DNA from: Hydractinia symbiolongicarpus
Taxonomy: Eukaryota; Cnidaria; Hydrozoa; Anthoathecata; Hydractiniidae
Length of the DNA: 64,000 nt
Assembly: GCF_029227915.1 (NCBI RefSeq)
Contig: NC_079876.1
Location: 14,880,001-14,944,000 of the forward strand
Direction of reading: 5' to 3'
The notes under the pieces are model-generated. The model was not told where the DNA came from. It worked only from the letters and a program-made list of their open reading frames with translations, and ran no database searches. How positions within the stretch are numbered: the stretch's first letter is position 1; the number at the start of each line of letters is the position of its first letter. The translations under genes and the position numbers were made by a program. This document shows, one piece after another, positions 10,297 to 20,534 of this stretch.

Positions 10297-10575
10297 CTGA
10301 ACTAATATGATATAGTTAAAACCTATCCTGTTTATCTGTGTCGTCAAAGGCATCCTGTCTCGAAAACAGCCATGATCTGTTTCGAGAGTAGTACTAGAGA
10401 AGTACATTTATTTTTCACTTACCAAAACTGTTTCTTGATGCGCTTCGAAGTTTGTCTCATGTTGGGAGTTTATTGATACTTTAGAATAACCGTTTATCCT
10501 TGCTTCCCATCAATAGCCTCATTTCAAACTCTTTCTTCTTTTACAGTATAATCAAAGACATATCTTCTAAACTAT

Positions 10576-10648
10576 GGCTCCGGGGCCTAATGGATAGGGC
10601 ATCGGTCTCGTAAGCAGGGGATTGCCGGTCAGAGTCCCGTTGGAGGTG
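10576..10648 (+). pseudogene. tRNA-like, CGT at anticodon
   Basis: The loop is CTCGTAA. The acceptor starts GGCTCCG, positions 8-9 are GG, the T stem has GCCGG against CCCGT, and the T loop is TCAGAGT. Confidence 0.65.
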
Positions 10649-10927
10649 CTCAACTAATATGAAATACATAAAACTTATTCTCTTTATCTGTGTCGTTAAA
10701 AGTATCCTATCCCGAAAACAACCATGTTCTGTTTTGAAAGTATTACTAGAGAAATACATTAATTCATAATTTACAAACATTGTTTCCTTATGCGTTTCGA
10801 AATTTGTTTTATTTTGCGAAATAATGAATGTTTCGGAATAGCCGTTTATCCTTGTTTCCGATCAATAGCGTCATTTCAAACTCTTTCTCTTTTTATAGCA
10901 TAATCAAAACATATCGTTAAGAACTAT

Positions 10928-11000
10928 GCCTCCGTGGCCTAATGGATAAGGCATTGGCCTCCTAAGACGGGGATTGCGGCTTCGAATCCCGGCGGAGGTG
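10928..11000 (+). tRNA. tRNA-Arg(CCT), near-intact
   Basis: Acceptor and D arm are consensus. There is a G30-A40 mismatch in the anticodon stem and C53 faces C61 in the T stem. Confidence 0.65.
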
Positions 11001-11288
11001 CTCAAGACATGTAAATTACCCAACTTCAGCCCTCCATATGTGTAAAATTTAAGACGTCCTGTCCTGTAAACGGCCAACTTCTTTTTAGGCTCAAACAGTT
11101 GAGACAATCTCGACAAAGGCACCTATTGATCATCTACCAACGCTGCTTCTATTTCACCTTTCAAAATTTGTCTCATCTTCTTAAATCATAAATACTTTAG
11201 AATAAAGGTTTATCATTGCTTCTGATCAATTGCAATTTTGTTAGCTCTTTTTCTTGTAATATAACTGAAGATGTACCTCTAAAACAAT

Positions 11289-11361
11289 GCCTCCGTGGCC
11301 TAATGAATAATGCATCGGTGTCTTAAGCCAGGAATTGCGGTGTCGAGTCCCATCGAAGTAG
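11289..11361 (+). pseudogene. Class B tRNA-like, CTT at anticodon
   Basis: The 5' acceptor is still GCCTCCG but the 3' strand is CGAAGTA, so four or more acceptor pairs fail. Confidence 0.75.
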
Positions 11362-11652
11362 CTCAAGTCATTGGAATTACTTTAAACCTACCCTTTTTAT
11401 CTGTGTCGTTAAAGGCATCCTGTTCGGAAAACAACCATGATCTGTTTCGAAAGTAATACTTGAAGCATTCTTGGGAAAGACATTTATTGATAATTTACCA
11501 ACATTGTTTCTTTATGCGTTTCAAAATTTGTCTGATGTTGTGAAATTATGGATGCTTTAGAATAACCGTTTATCCTTGTTTCCGATCAATAGCTTCATTT
11601 CAAGCTCTTTCTCATTTTACGGTATAATCAAAGACATACCTTTTAAAGCTAT

Positions 11653-11725
11653 GCTACCGTGGCCTAATGCACAAGGCATCAATCTCATAAGTCAGGGTTT
11701 GCGGGTCCAAGTCCCGTCGGAGGTG
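11653..11725 (+). pseudogene. tRNA-like, CAT at anticodon
   Basis: It is related to the copy at 9861. The loop is CTCATAA, the stem is degraded (CAATC region against GTCAG), and the T loop is TCCAAGT. Confidence 0.65.
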
Positions 11726-12015
11726 CTCAACTCATATGAATAACTTAAAACCTATCCTCTTTTTATGTGTCGCTAAAGGCATCCTGTTCGGAAAACAACC
11801 ATGATCTGTTTCAAAAGTAAGACTACAGGCTTTCTTGAGTAAGACATTTATTGATAATTTACCAACATTGTTTCCTTATGCGCTTCGAAATTTGTTTTAT
11901 TTTGCGAAATAATGAATGCTTATGAATAGCCGTTTATCCCTGTTTCCGATCAATAACCTCACTTCAAGCTCCTTCTCTTTTTACGGCATAATCAAAACAC
12001 ATCTTTTAAAACTAT

Positions 12016-12088
12016 GTCTCCGTGGCCTAATGGATAAGACATCGGCCTCCTAACCCGGGGATTGCGGGTTCGAGTCCAATCCGAGGTG
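12016..12088 (+). pseudogene. tRNA-Arg(CCT)-like
   Basis: CCT is kept. Mismatches occur at 31-39 (C-C) and 6-67, and the T stem 3' strand is CCAAT. Confidence 0.6.
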
Positions 12089-12379
12089 CGCAATTCATTT
12101 AAATTACTCCAAATCTAACCTCTTTGTCTGTGTTTTTAAAGGTATCCTATCACGAAAACAACCATGTTCTGTTTTAAAAGTAAGACTTCAGGCATTCTTG
12201 AGTAAGACATTTAATGATCATTTACCAACACTGTTTCTTTATGCGTTTCAAAATTTGTCTCATGTTGTAAAATTATGGATGCTTCAGAATAACCGTTTAT
12301 CCTTGTTTCCGATCAATAGCCTTATTTCAAACTCTTTCTCCTTTTACAGTATAATCAAAGACATATCTTTTAAAAGTGT

Positions 12380-12452
12380 GTCTCCGTGGCCTAATGCATG
12401 AAGCCTCGACCTCCTAAGCCGGGGATTGCGGGTACTAGTCCCGTCGGAGGTG
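12380..12452 (+). pseudogene. tRNA-Arg(CCT)-like, broken B box
   Basis: The T loop TACTAGT destroys the B box. The D loop AATGCATG and stem AAGC are also altered. Confidence 0.65.
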
Positions 12453-12743
12453 CTCAACTCATATGAATTACTTAAAACCTATCCTCTTTATATGTGTTGC
12501 TAAAGGCATCCTGTCCCGAAAACAACCATGATCTGTTTCGAAAGTAATACTTGAAGCATTATGGAGAAATACATTTATTAATCATTTACCAAAACTGTTT
12601 TTTTATGCGTTTCGAAATTTGTTTTATTTTGTGAAATAATGAATGTTTCGGAATATCCGGTTACACGTGTTTCCGATCAATAGCTTCATTTCAAGCTTTT
12701 TCCCTGTTCATAGTATAATCAAAAACATATCTTTTAAAACTCT

Positions 12744-12816
12744 GTCTTCGTGGCCTAATGGATAAGGCATCGGCCTTTTAACCCGGGGATTGCGGGTTCG
12801 AGTCCCGTCGGAGGTG
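12744..12816 (+). pseudogene. tRNA-like, TTT at anticodon
   Basis: The loop CTTTTAA places a T4 run, a Pol III stop signal, inside the gene; C31 faces C39. The A and B boxes are intact. Confidence 0.65.
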
Positions 12817-13107
12817 CTCAAGTCATATAAATTACTCAAAATCTAACCTCTTTATCTGTGTTGTTAAAGGTATCCTATCTCGAAAACAACCATGTTCTGT
12901 TTCGAAAGAAATTCTCGAAGCATTCTTTAGAAAGACATTTAATGATAATTTACCAACACTGTTTCTTTATGCGTTTTAAAATTTGTCTGATGTTGTGAAG
13001 TTATGGAGGCTTTAGAATAACCGCTTATCCTTGTTTCCAATCAATAGCGTCATTTCAAACTCTTTCTCTTTTTACAGCATAATCAGAACATATCTTTTAA
13101 AACTTAT

Positions 13108-13180
13108 GCCTCCGTGGCGTAATGGAGAAGGCATCGGCCTCCTAAGCCGGGGATTGCCGGTCCAAGTCACGTCGGAGGTG
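13108..13180 (+). pseudogene. tRNA-Arg(CCT)-like
   Basis: The acceptor and anticodon arm are good. The D stem has G12 and the T arm is GCCGG-TCCAAGT-CACGT with two mismatches. Confidence 0.6.
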
Positions 13181-13471
13181 CTCAACTCATATGAATTACT
13201 TCCAACCTATACTTTCAATCTGTGTCGTTAAAGGCATCCTGTTCGGAAAACAACCATGATCTGTTTCGAAAGTAAGACTTCAGGCATTCTTGAGTAAGAC
13301 ATTTATTGATAATTTACCAACATTGTTTCCTTATGCGTATCGAAATTTGTTTTATTGTGCGAAATAATGAATGTTTCAGAATAGCCGTTTATCCCTGTTT
13401 CCGATCAATAACCTCACTTCAAGCTCTTTCCCTTTTCACAGTATATTCAAAAACAAGTCTTTTAAAACTAT

Positions 13472-13544
13472 GCCTCCGTGGACTAATGGATAAGGCATCG
13501 GCCTCCTAAGCCGGAGATTGCGGTTTCGAATCCTGTCGGAGGTG
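13472..13544 (+). tRNA. tRNA-Arg(CCT), GACT D-arm variant
   Basis: Acceptor and anticodon arms are perfect. A11 faces G24, and the T stem is GCGGT/CCTGT with one mismatch. Confidence 0.55.
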
Positions 13545-13832
13545 CTCAAGTCATGTAAATTACTCAACTTTAACCCTCCGTATTTGTAAAATTTAAGACG
13601 TCCCTTCCTGTAAACGGCCAACTTCTTTTTAGGCACAAAGAGCGGAGACAACCTTGATAAAGGCACTTATTGATCATCTACCAACGCCGCTTCTTTCTCA
13701 CATTTCGAAATTACTCTCATCTTCTAAAATCATGAATACTTTAGAATAAAGGTTTATTCTTGCTTCTGATTAATTGCGATTTTGTTAGCTCTTTTTCTTG
13801 TAATATAATTTAAAATATACAAATAAAACGAA

Positions 13833-13905
13833 GCGTGCGTGGCCTAATGCATAGGGCATCCTCCTCCTAAGCAGGGGATTGCGGGTCCGAGTCCCGTCGG
13901 AGGTG
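13833..13905 (+). pseudogene. Class G tRNA-Arg(CCT)-like
   Basis: GCGTGCG gives G3-G70 and G5-G68 clashes. The anticodon stem TCCTC/GCAGG has two mismatches. Confidence 0.65.
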
Positions 13906-14185
13906 CTCAACTCATATGAATTACTTAAAACCTATCCTCTTTACCTGTGTCGTTAAAGGTATCCTATCCCTAAAACAACAATGTTCCGTTTCGAAATTAA
14001 CACTAGAGAAACACATTTATTTATCATTTACCAAAACTGTTTCTTGATGCGCTTCGAAATTTGTCTCATGTTGGGAAATTATGGATACTTTAGAATAACC
14101 GTTTATCCTTGTCTCCGATCAATAGCCTTATTTCCAGCTCTTTCTCCTTTTACAGTATAATCAAAGACATATCTTTTAAAACTAT

Positions 14186-14257
14186 GTCTCGTGGCCTAAT
14201 GGATAGGGCATCGGCATCCTAAGCAGGGGATTGCCGGTCCAAGTTACGTCGGAGGTG
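14186..14257 (+). pseudogene. 72-nt tRNA-Arg(CCT)-like, acceptor deletion
   Basis: One base is missing from the 5' acceptor (GTCTCG). The loop is ATCCTAA and the T arm is GCCGG-TCCAAGT-TACGT. Confidence 0.7.
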
Positions 14258-14548
14258 CTCAACTCATATGAATTACTTCCAACCTATACTTTCAATCTGT
14301 GGCGTTAAAGGCATCCTGTTCGGAAAACAACCATGATCTGTTTCGAAAGTAAGACTTCAGGCATTCTTGAGTAAGACATTTATTGATAATTTACAAACAT
14401 TGTTTCCTTATGCGTTTCGAAATTTGTTTTATTGTGCGAAATAATGAATGTTTCAGAATAGCCGTTTATCCCTGTTTCCGATCAATAACCTCACTTCAAG
14501 CTCTTTCCCTTTTCACAGTATATTCAAAAACAAGTCTTTTAAAACTAT

Positions 14549-14621
14549 GCCTCCGTGGACTAATGGATAAGGCATCGGCCTCCTAAGCCGGAGATTGCGG
14601 TTTCGAATCCTGTCGGAGGTG
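14549..14621 (+). tRNA. tRNA-Arg(CCT), GACT D-arm variant
   Basis: This is the second-unit counterpart of 13472 (+1077), with identical tRNA sequence. Confidence 0.55.
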
Positions 14622-14909
14622 CTCAAGTCATGTAAATTACTCAACTTTAACCCTCCGTATTTGTAAAATTTAAGACGTCCTGTCCTGTAAACGGCCAACT
14701 TCTTTTTAGGCACAAATAGCGGAGACAACCTTGATAAAGGCACTTATTGATCATCTACCAACGCCGCTTCTTTCTCACATTTCGAAATTACTCTCATCTT
14801 CTGAAATCATGAATACTTTAGAATAAAGGTTTATTCTTGCTTCTGATTAATTGCGATTTTGTTAGCTCTTTTTCTTGTAATATAATTTAAAATATACAAA
14901 TAAAACGAA

Positions 14910-14982
14910 GCGTGCGTGGCCTAATGCATAGGGCATCCTCCTCCTAAGCAGGGGATTGCGGGTCCGAGTCCCGTCGGAGGTG
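14910..14982 (+). pseudogene. Class G tRNA-Arg(CCT)-like
   Basis: This is the counterpart of 13833 at +1077. Confidence 0.65.
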
Positions 14983-15262
14983 CTCAACTCATATGAATTA
15001 CTTAAAACCTATCCTCTTTACCTGTGTCGTTAAAGGTATCCTATCCCCAAAACAACAATGTTCCGTTTCGAAATTAACACTAGAGAAACACATTTATTTA
15101 TCATTTACCAAAACTGTTTCTTGATGCGCTTCGAAATTTGTCTCATGTTGGGAAATTATGGATACTTTAGAATAACCGTTTATCCTTGTCTCCGATCAAT
15201 AGCCTTATTTCAAACTCTTTCTCCTTTTACAGTATAATCAAAGACATATCTTTTAAAACTAT

Positions 15263-15334
15263 GTCTCGTGGCCTAATGGATAGGGCATCGGCATCCTAAG
15301 CAGGGGATTGCCGGTCCAAGTCACGTCGGAGGTG
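15263..15334 (+). pseudogene. 72-nt tRNA-Arg(CCT)-like, acceptor deletion
   Basis: This is the counterpart of 14186, with CACGT instead of TACGT in the T stem. Confidence 0.7.
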
Positions 15335-15625
15335 TTCAACTCATATAAATTACTTCCAACCTATACTTTCAATCTGTGTCGTTAAAGGCATCCTGTTCGG
15401 AAAACAACCATGATCTGTTTCGAAAGTAAGACTTCAGGCATTCTTGAGTAAGACATTTATTGATAATTTACCAACATTGTTTCCTTATGCGTTTCGAAAT
15501 TTGTTTTATTGTGCGAAATAATGAATGTTTCAGAATAGCCGTTTATCCCTGTTTCCGATCAATAACCTCACTTCAAGCTCTTTCCCTTTTCACAGTATAT
15601 TCAAAAACAAGTCTTTTAAAACGAT

Positions 15626-15698
15626 GCCTCCGTGGACTAATGGATAAGGCATCGGCCTCCTAAGCCGGAGATTGCGGTTTCGAATCCTGTCGGAGGTG
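15626..15698 (+). tRNA. tRNA-Arg(CCT), GACT D-arm variant
   Basis: This is the third-unit counterpart of 13472. The base change just upstream (ACGATG) is shared with the copy at 18306. Confidence 0.55.
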
Positions 15699-15986
15699 CT
15701 CAAGTCATGTAAATTACTGAACTTTAACCCTCCGTATTTGTAAAATTTAAGACGTCCTGTCCTGTAAACGGCCAACTTCTGTTTAGGCACAAATAGCGGA
15801 GACAACCTTGATAAATGCACTTATTGATCATCTACCAACGCCGCTTCTTTCTCACATTTCGAAATTACTCTCATCTTCTGAAATCATGAATACTTTAGAA
15901 TAAAGGTTTATTCTTGCTTCTGATCAATTGCAATTTGGTTAGCTCTATTTCTGGTAATATAATTTAAAATATACAATTAAAACGAA

Positions 15987-16060
15987 GCGTGCGTGGCCTA
16001 GTGCATAGGGCAATCGTCCTTCTAAGCAGGGGATTGCGGGTCCGAGTCCTGTCGGAGGTG
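15987..16060 (+). pseudogene. Class G tRNA-Arg-like, TCT at anticodon
   Basis: It is 74 nt because of one extra base before the anticodon stem. The loop is CTTCTAA, an arginine TCT anticodon, but the stem TCGTC/GCAGG has two mismatches. Confidence 0.6.
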
Positions 16061-16351
16061 CTCAACTCATATGAATTACTCAAAATCTAACCTCTTTATC
16101 TGTGTCGTTAAAGGTATCCTATCACGAAAACAACCATGTTCTGTTTCGGAAGTAATACTTGAAGCATTGTGGAGAAATACATTTATTAATCATTTACCAA
16201 AACTGTTTCTTTACGCGTTTCGAAATTTGTTTTATTTTGCGAAATAATGAATGTTTCGGATTATCCGTTTACCCGTGTTTCCGATCAATAGCTTCATTTC
16301 AAGCTTTTTCCCTGTTCATAGTAAAATCAAAAACATATCTTTTAAAACTCT

Positions 16352-16416
16352 GTCTCCGCGGCCTAATGGATAAGGCATCGGCCTTTTAATCCGCGGATTG
16401 CGGGTTCGAGTCCTGT
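16352..16416 (+). pseudogene. 3'-truncated tRNA-like, TTT at anticodon
   Basis: The loop CTTTTAA contains T4. The 3' acceptor strand is missing: after TCCTGT the sequence jumps into spacer (TTACTCAATTACTC). Confidence 0.75.
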
Positions 16417-16689
16417 TTACTCAATTACTCAAAATCTAACCTCTTTATCTGTGTCGTCAAAGGCATCCTGTCTTGAAAGGAACCATGATCTGTTTCGAAA
16501 GTAGTAATTGAGAAATACATTTATTTATCATTTACCAAAATTGTTTCTTGATGCCCTTCGAAGTTTGTCTCATGTTGTAAAATCATGGATACTTTAGAAT
16601 AACCGATCATCCTTGTTTCCGATCAATAGCCTCATTTCAAGCTCTTTCCCTTTTTATAGTATAATCAAAAACATATCTTTTAAAACTAT

Positions 16690-16762
16690 GCCTCCGTGGC
16701 CTAATGGATAAGGCATCGGCCTCCTAAGCCGGGGATTGCGGGTTCGAATCCCGTCGGAGGTG
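16690..16762 (+). tRNA. tRNA-Arg(CCT), consensus
   Basis: This is a perfect class A copy with the TTCGAAT T loop. All stems pair, with G1-U72 as in animal tRNA-Arg(CCU). The first T5 run is about 70 nt downstream. Confidence 0.92.
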
Positions 16763-17050
16763 CTAAAGCCATGTATATTACTCAACTTCAGCCCTCCTTA
16801 TGTGTAAAATTTAAGACGTCCTGTCCTGCAAACATCCAACTTCTTTTTAGGCACAAATAGTTGAGACAATGTTGATAAAGGCAATTATTGATCATCTACC
16901 AACGCCGCTTCCTTTTCACTTTTCGAAATTTGTCTCATCTTCTGAAATCATGATTACTTTAGAATAAAGATTTATCCTTGCTTCTGATCAATTGCGATCT
17001 TGTTAGTTCTTTTTCTTGCAATATAATTAAAAATGTAAATTTAAAACGAA

Positions 17051-17123
17051 GCGTCCGTGGCCTAATGGCTAAGGCATCGGCCTCCTAAGCCGGGGATTGC
17101 GGGTTGGAGTCCCGTCGGAGGTG
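17051..17123 (+). tRNA. Class G tRNA-Arg(CCT), weakened
   Basis: G3 faces G70, A20 is replaced by C, and the T loop TTGGAGT changes C56. The anticodon arm is perfect. Confidence 0.5.
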
Positions 17124-17403
17124 CTTAACTCATTTGAATTACTTGAAACCTATCCTCTTTATCTGTGTCGGTAAAGGCATCCCGTCCCGAAATCGACCAT
17201 GATCTGCTTTGAAAGTAATACTTGAGTAAGACATTTATTGATCATTTACCAACACTGTTTCCTTATGGGCTTCAAAATTTGTTTGTATTTTGCGAAATAA
17301 CGAATCTTTCGGAATAGCTTTTTATCCCTGTTTCCGATCAATAGCTTCATTTCAAGCTCTTTCCTTTTCATAGTATAATCAAAAACATGTCTTTTAAAAC
17401 TAT

Positions 17404-17476
17404 GCTTTCGTGGCCTAATGGATAAGGCATCGGCCTCCGAAGTTGGGGATTGCGGGTTCGAGTCCCGTCGGAGGTG
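17404..17476 (+). tRNA. tRNA-Arg with CCG anticodon
   Basis: The loop CTCCGAA gives CCG, which would read the arginine codon CGG. All acceptor pairs (GCTTTCG) and the anticodon stem (TCGGC/GTTGG) form with G-U pairs, and the T arm and A20 are consensus. It is the only anticodon change here that keeps arginine meaning in a well-folded body. Confidence 0.65.
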
Positions 17477-17494
17477 CTCAACTAATATGAATTA

Positions 17495-17680
17495 TTACTG
17501 TGGAAAGTTTATCATTTCTTGAACATGATAGTTTAGTAGGCGACGTTTCGGGAGATCCTTCTCCCATCATCGGGCCTACGTCGCCTACTAAACTATCATG
17601 TTCAAGAAATGATAAACTTTCCACAGTAATATGAATACTGAACAGACAAACCGAAATAATATCTTCAATAATATGAATTA
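17495..17680. mobile_element. Foldback insertion with hammerhead-like core
   Basis: Unit sequence is interrupted by about 186 bp. Perfect inverted repeats of 53 bp (17494-17546 and 17578-17630) flank a 31-nt centre, followed by about 40 bp unrelated to the array. TAATATGAATTA occurs at 17483-17494 and again at 17669-17680, a possible 12-bp target duplication, although array homology could also explain it. The minus strand of the centre resembles a type I hammerhead (see next entry). No protein is encoded, so this would be a non-autonomous element. Confidence 0.7.
17536..17579 (-). ncRNA. Degenerate hammerhead ribozyme-like motif
   Basis: Reading the minus strand, stem I strands GTAGGC and GCCTAC flank CCGATGA, then stem II GGGAG/CTCCC with a 6-nt loop, then GAAACGTC. 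This is the layout of minimal type I hammerheads with a tiny ACGT stem III, known from Penelope-like retroelements. The core normally reads CTGATGA; here the second base is C, so cleavage would probably be lost. Confidence 0.55.
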
Positions 17681-17942
17681 CTTAAAACCTATCCTCTTTA
17701 CCTGTGTCGTTAAAGGTATCCTATCCCCAAAACAACAATGTTCCGTTTCGAAATTAACACTAGAGAAACACATTTATTTATCATTTACCAAAACTGTTTC
17801 TTGATGCGCTTCGAAATTTGTCTCATGTTGGGAAATTATGGATACTTTAGAATAACCGTTTATCCTTGTCTCCGATCAATAGCCTTATTTCAAACTCTTT
17901 CTCCTTTTACAGTATAATCAAAGACATATCTTTTAAAACTAT

Positions 17943-18014
17943 GTCTCGTGGCCTAATGGATAGGGCATCGGCATCCTAAGCAGGGGATTGCCGGTCCAAG
18001 TCACGTCGGAGGTG
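17943..18014 (+). pseudogene. 72-nt tRNA-Arg(CCT)-like, acceptor deletion
   Basis: This is the duplicate of 15263 at +2680. Confidence 0.7.
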
Positions 18015-18305
18015 TTCAACTCATATAAATTACTTCCAACCTATACTTTCAATCTGTGTCGTTAAAGGCATCCTGTTCGGAAAACAACCATGATCTGTTT
18101 CGAAAGTAAGACTTCAGGCATTCTTGAGTAAGACATTTATTGATAATTTACCAACATTGTTTCCTTATGCGTTTCGAAATTTGTTTTATTGTGCGAAATA
18201 ATGAATGTTTCAGAATAGCCGTTTATCCCTGTTTCCGATCAATAACCTCACTTCAAGCTCTTTCCCTTTTCACAGTATATTCAAAAACAAGTCTTTTAAA
18301 ACGAT

Positions 18306-18378
18306 GCCTCCGTGGACTAATGGATAAGGCATCGGCCTCCTAAGCCGGAGATTGCGGTTTCGAATCCTGTCGGAGGTG
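18306..18378 (+). tRNA. tRNA-Arg(CCT), GACT D-arm variant
   Basis: This is the duplicate of 15626 at +2680. Confidence 0.55.
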
Positions 18379-18666
18379 CTCAAGTCATGTAAATTACTGA
18401 ACTTTAACCCTCCGTATTTGTAAAATTTAAGACGTCCTGTCCTGTAAACGGCCAACTTCTGTTTAGGCACAAATAGCGGAGACAACCTTGATAAATGCAC
18501 TTATTGATCATCTACCAACGCCGCTTCTTTCTCACATTTCGAAATTACTCTCATCTTCTGAAATCATGAATACTTTAGAATAAAGGTTTATTCTTGCTTC
18601 TGATCAATTGCGATCTTGTTAGTTCTTTTTCTTGCAATATAATTAAAAATGTAAATTTAAAACGAA

Positions 18667-18739
18667 GCGTCCGTGGCCTAATGGCTAAGGCATCGGCCTC
18701 CTAAGCCGGGGATTGCGGGTTGGAGTCCCGTCGGAGGTG
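18667..18739 (+). tRNA. Class G tRNA-Arg(CCT), weakened
   Basis: This is the duplicate of 17051 at +1616: C20, G56 and G3-G70. Confidence 0.5.
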
Positions 18740-19019
18740 CTTAACTCATTTGAATTACTTGAAACCTATCCTCTTTATCTGTGTCGGTAAAGGCATCCTC
18801 TCCTGAAAACAACCATGATCTGTTTCGAAAGTAATACTAGAGGAATACATTTTTTTTATCATTTACCAACACTGTTTCTTTATGCGTTTCAAATTTGTCT
18901 TATTTTGCGAAATAATGAATGTTTCGGAATAGCCATTTATGCTTGTTTCCGATCAATAGCCTCCTTTCAAGCTCTTTCCCTTTTTATAGTATAATCAAAA
19001 ACATATCTTTTAAAACTAT

Positions 19020-19092
19020 GCCTCCGTGGCCTAATGGATAAGGCATCGGCCTCCTAAGCCGGGGATTGCGCGTTCGAATCCCGTCGGAGGTG
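19020..19092 (+). tRNA. tRNA-Arg(CCT), one T-stem change
   Basis: It matches the consensus except GCGCG in the T stem (C52 faces C62). Confidence 0.75.
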
Positions 19093-19380
19093 CTCAAGCC
19101 ATGTATATTACTCAACTTCAGCCCTCCTTATGTGTAAAATTTAAGACGTCCTGTCCTGCAAACATCCAACTTCTTTTTAGGCACAAATAGTTGAGACAAT
19201 GTTGATAAAGGCACTTATTGATCATCTACCAACGCCGCTTCTTTTTCACCTTTCGAAATGTGTCTCATGTTCTGAAATCATGAATTATTTAGAATAAAGA
19301 TTTATCCTTGCTTCTGATCAATTGCGATTTTGTTATTTCATTTTCTTGCAATATTATTAAAAATGTAAATTTAAAACGAA

Positions 19381-19453
19381 GCGTCCGTGGCCTAATGCAT
19401 AAGGCATCGGCCTCCTAAGCCGGGGATTGCGGGTCCGAGTCCCGTCAGAGGTG
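19381..19453 (+). tRNA. Class G tRNA-Arg(CCT), weakened
   Basis: Acceptor mismatches at 3-70 and 6-67 (CAGAGGT); G19 is C and the T loop is TCCGAGT. The anticodon arm is perfect. Confidence 0.5.
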
Positions 19454-19737
19454 CTCAAGTCATATGAATTACTCAAAATCTAACCTCATTATCTGTGTCG
19501 TTAAAGGTATCCTATCCCCAAATTCAACTGTTTCGAAAGTAAGACTTCAGGCATTCTTGAGTAAGACATTTACTGATCACTTACCAATACTGTTTCTTTA
19601 TGCGTTTCAAAATTTGTCTCATGTTGTGAAATTATGAATGTTTCGGAAAAGCCGTTTATCCTTGTTGCCGACCAATAGAGTCACTTCAAACTCTTTCTCT
19701 TTTTATAGCATAACCAATACGTATCTTTTAAAACTAT

Positions 19738-19810
19738 GCGTCAGTGGCCTAATGGATAAGGCATCGGTCTCCTAAGCTGGGGATTGCGTGTTCGATTCCC
19801 GTCGGAGGTG
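19738..19810 (+). tRNA. tRNA-Arg(CCT), variant
   Basis: GCGTCAG weakens the acceptor at 3-70 and 6-67. The anticodon stem TCGGT/GCTGG pairs through G-U. The T stem is GCGTG. Confidence 0.5.
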
Positions 19811-20100
19811 CTCAACTAATATGAATTACTTAAAACCTATCCTCTTTATCCGTGTCGTTAAAGGCATCCTGTTCGGAAAACAACCAAGATCTATTTCGAA
19901 AGTAAGACTTCAGGAATTCTTGAGTAAGACATTTATTGATCATTTACCAACACTGCTTCTTTATGCGTTTCAAATTTGTCTTATTTTGCGAAATAATGAA
20001 TGTTTCGGAATAGCCATTTATGCTTGTTTCCGATCAATAGCCTCCTTTCAAGCTCTTTCCCTTTTCAGAGCATAGTCAAAAACATATCTTTTAAAACTAT

Positions 20101-20173
20101 GCCTCCGTAGCCTAATGGATAAGGCATCGGCCTCCTAAGCCGGGAATTGCTGGTTCGAATCCCGTCGGACGTG
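20101..20173 (+). tRNA. tRNA-Arg(CCT), near-intact
   Basis: A9 is tolerated by the A box. C70 faces C3 and T51 faces C63; other stems pair. Confidence 0.6.
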
Positions 20174-20461
20174 CTCAAGACATGTAAATTACTCAACTTC
20201 AACCCTCCTTATGTGTAAGCTTTAAGACATCCTGTCCTGCAAACGGCCAACTTCTTTTTAGGCACAGACAGTTTAGACAATCTTGATAAAGACACCTATT
20301 GATCATCTACCCACGCTGCTTCTTTTTCACATTTCGAAATTAGTCTCAACTTCTGAAATCATGAATACTTTAGAATAAAGGTTTATCCTTGCTTCTGATC
20401 AATTGCGATTTTGTTAGCTTTTTTTCTTGTAATATAATTTAAAATATACAATTAAAACGAA

Positions 20462-20534
20462 GCGTGCGTGACCTAATGCATAGGGCATCGGCCTCCTAAG
20501 CAAGGGATTGCGGGTCCGACTCCCGCCGGAGGTG
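20462..20534 (+). pseudogene. Class G tRNA-Arg(CCT)-like
   Basis: GCGTGCG acceptor, D stem ACCT/GGGC, stem strand GCAAG and T loop TCCGACT. Confidence 0.6.

Larger units (their letters stand above)
13181..15985 (+). repeat. 1077-bp three-tRNA unit repeated about 2.6 times
   Basis: The unit boundaries are 13181-14257, 14258-15334 and 15335 to about 15985. Each unit carries, in order, a GACT D-arm copy, a GCGTGCG copy and a 72-nt GTCTCG copy. Differences are only a few bases per kb. Confidence 0.9.
17676..18605 (+). repeat. Copy of 14996-15925 (offset 2680)
   Basis: Right after the foldback insertion the array resumes with a nearly exact copy of the second/third 1077-bp units. At about 18605 it switches to sequence matching 16989 onward (offset 1616). 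Confidence 0.85.
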
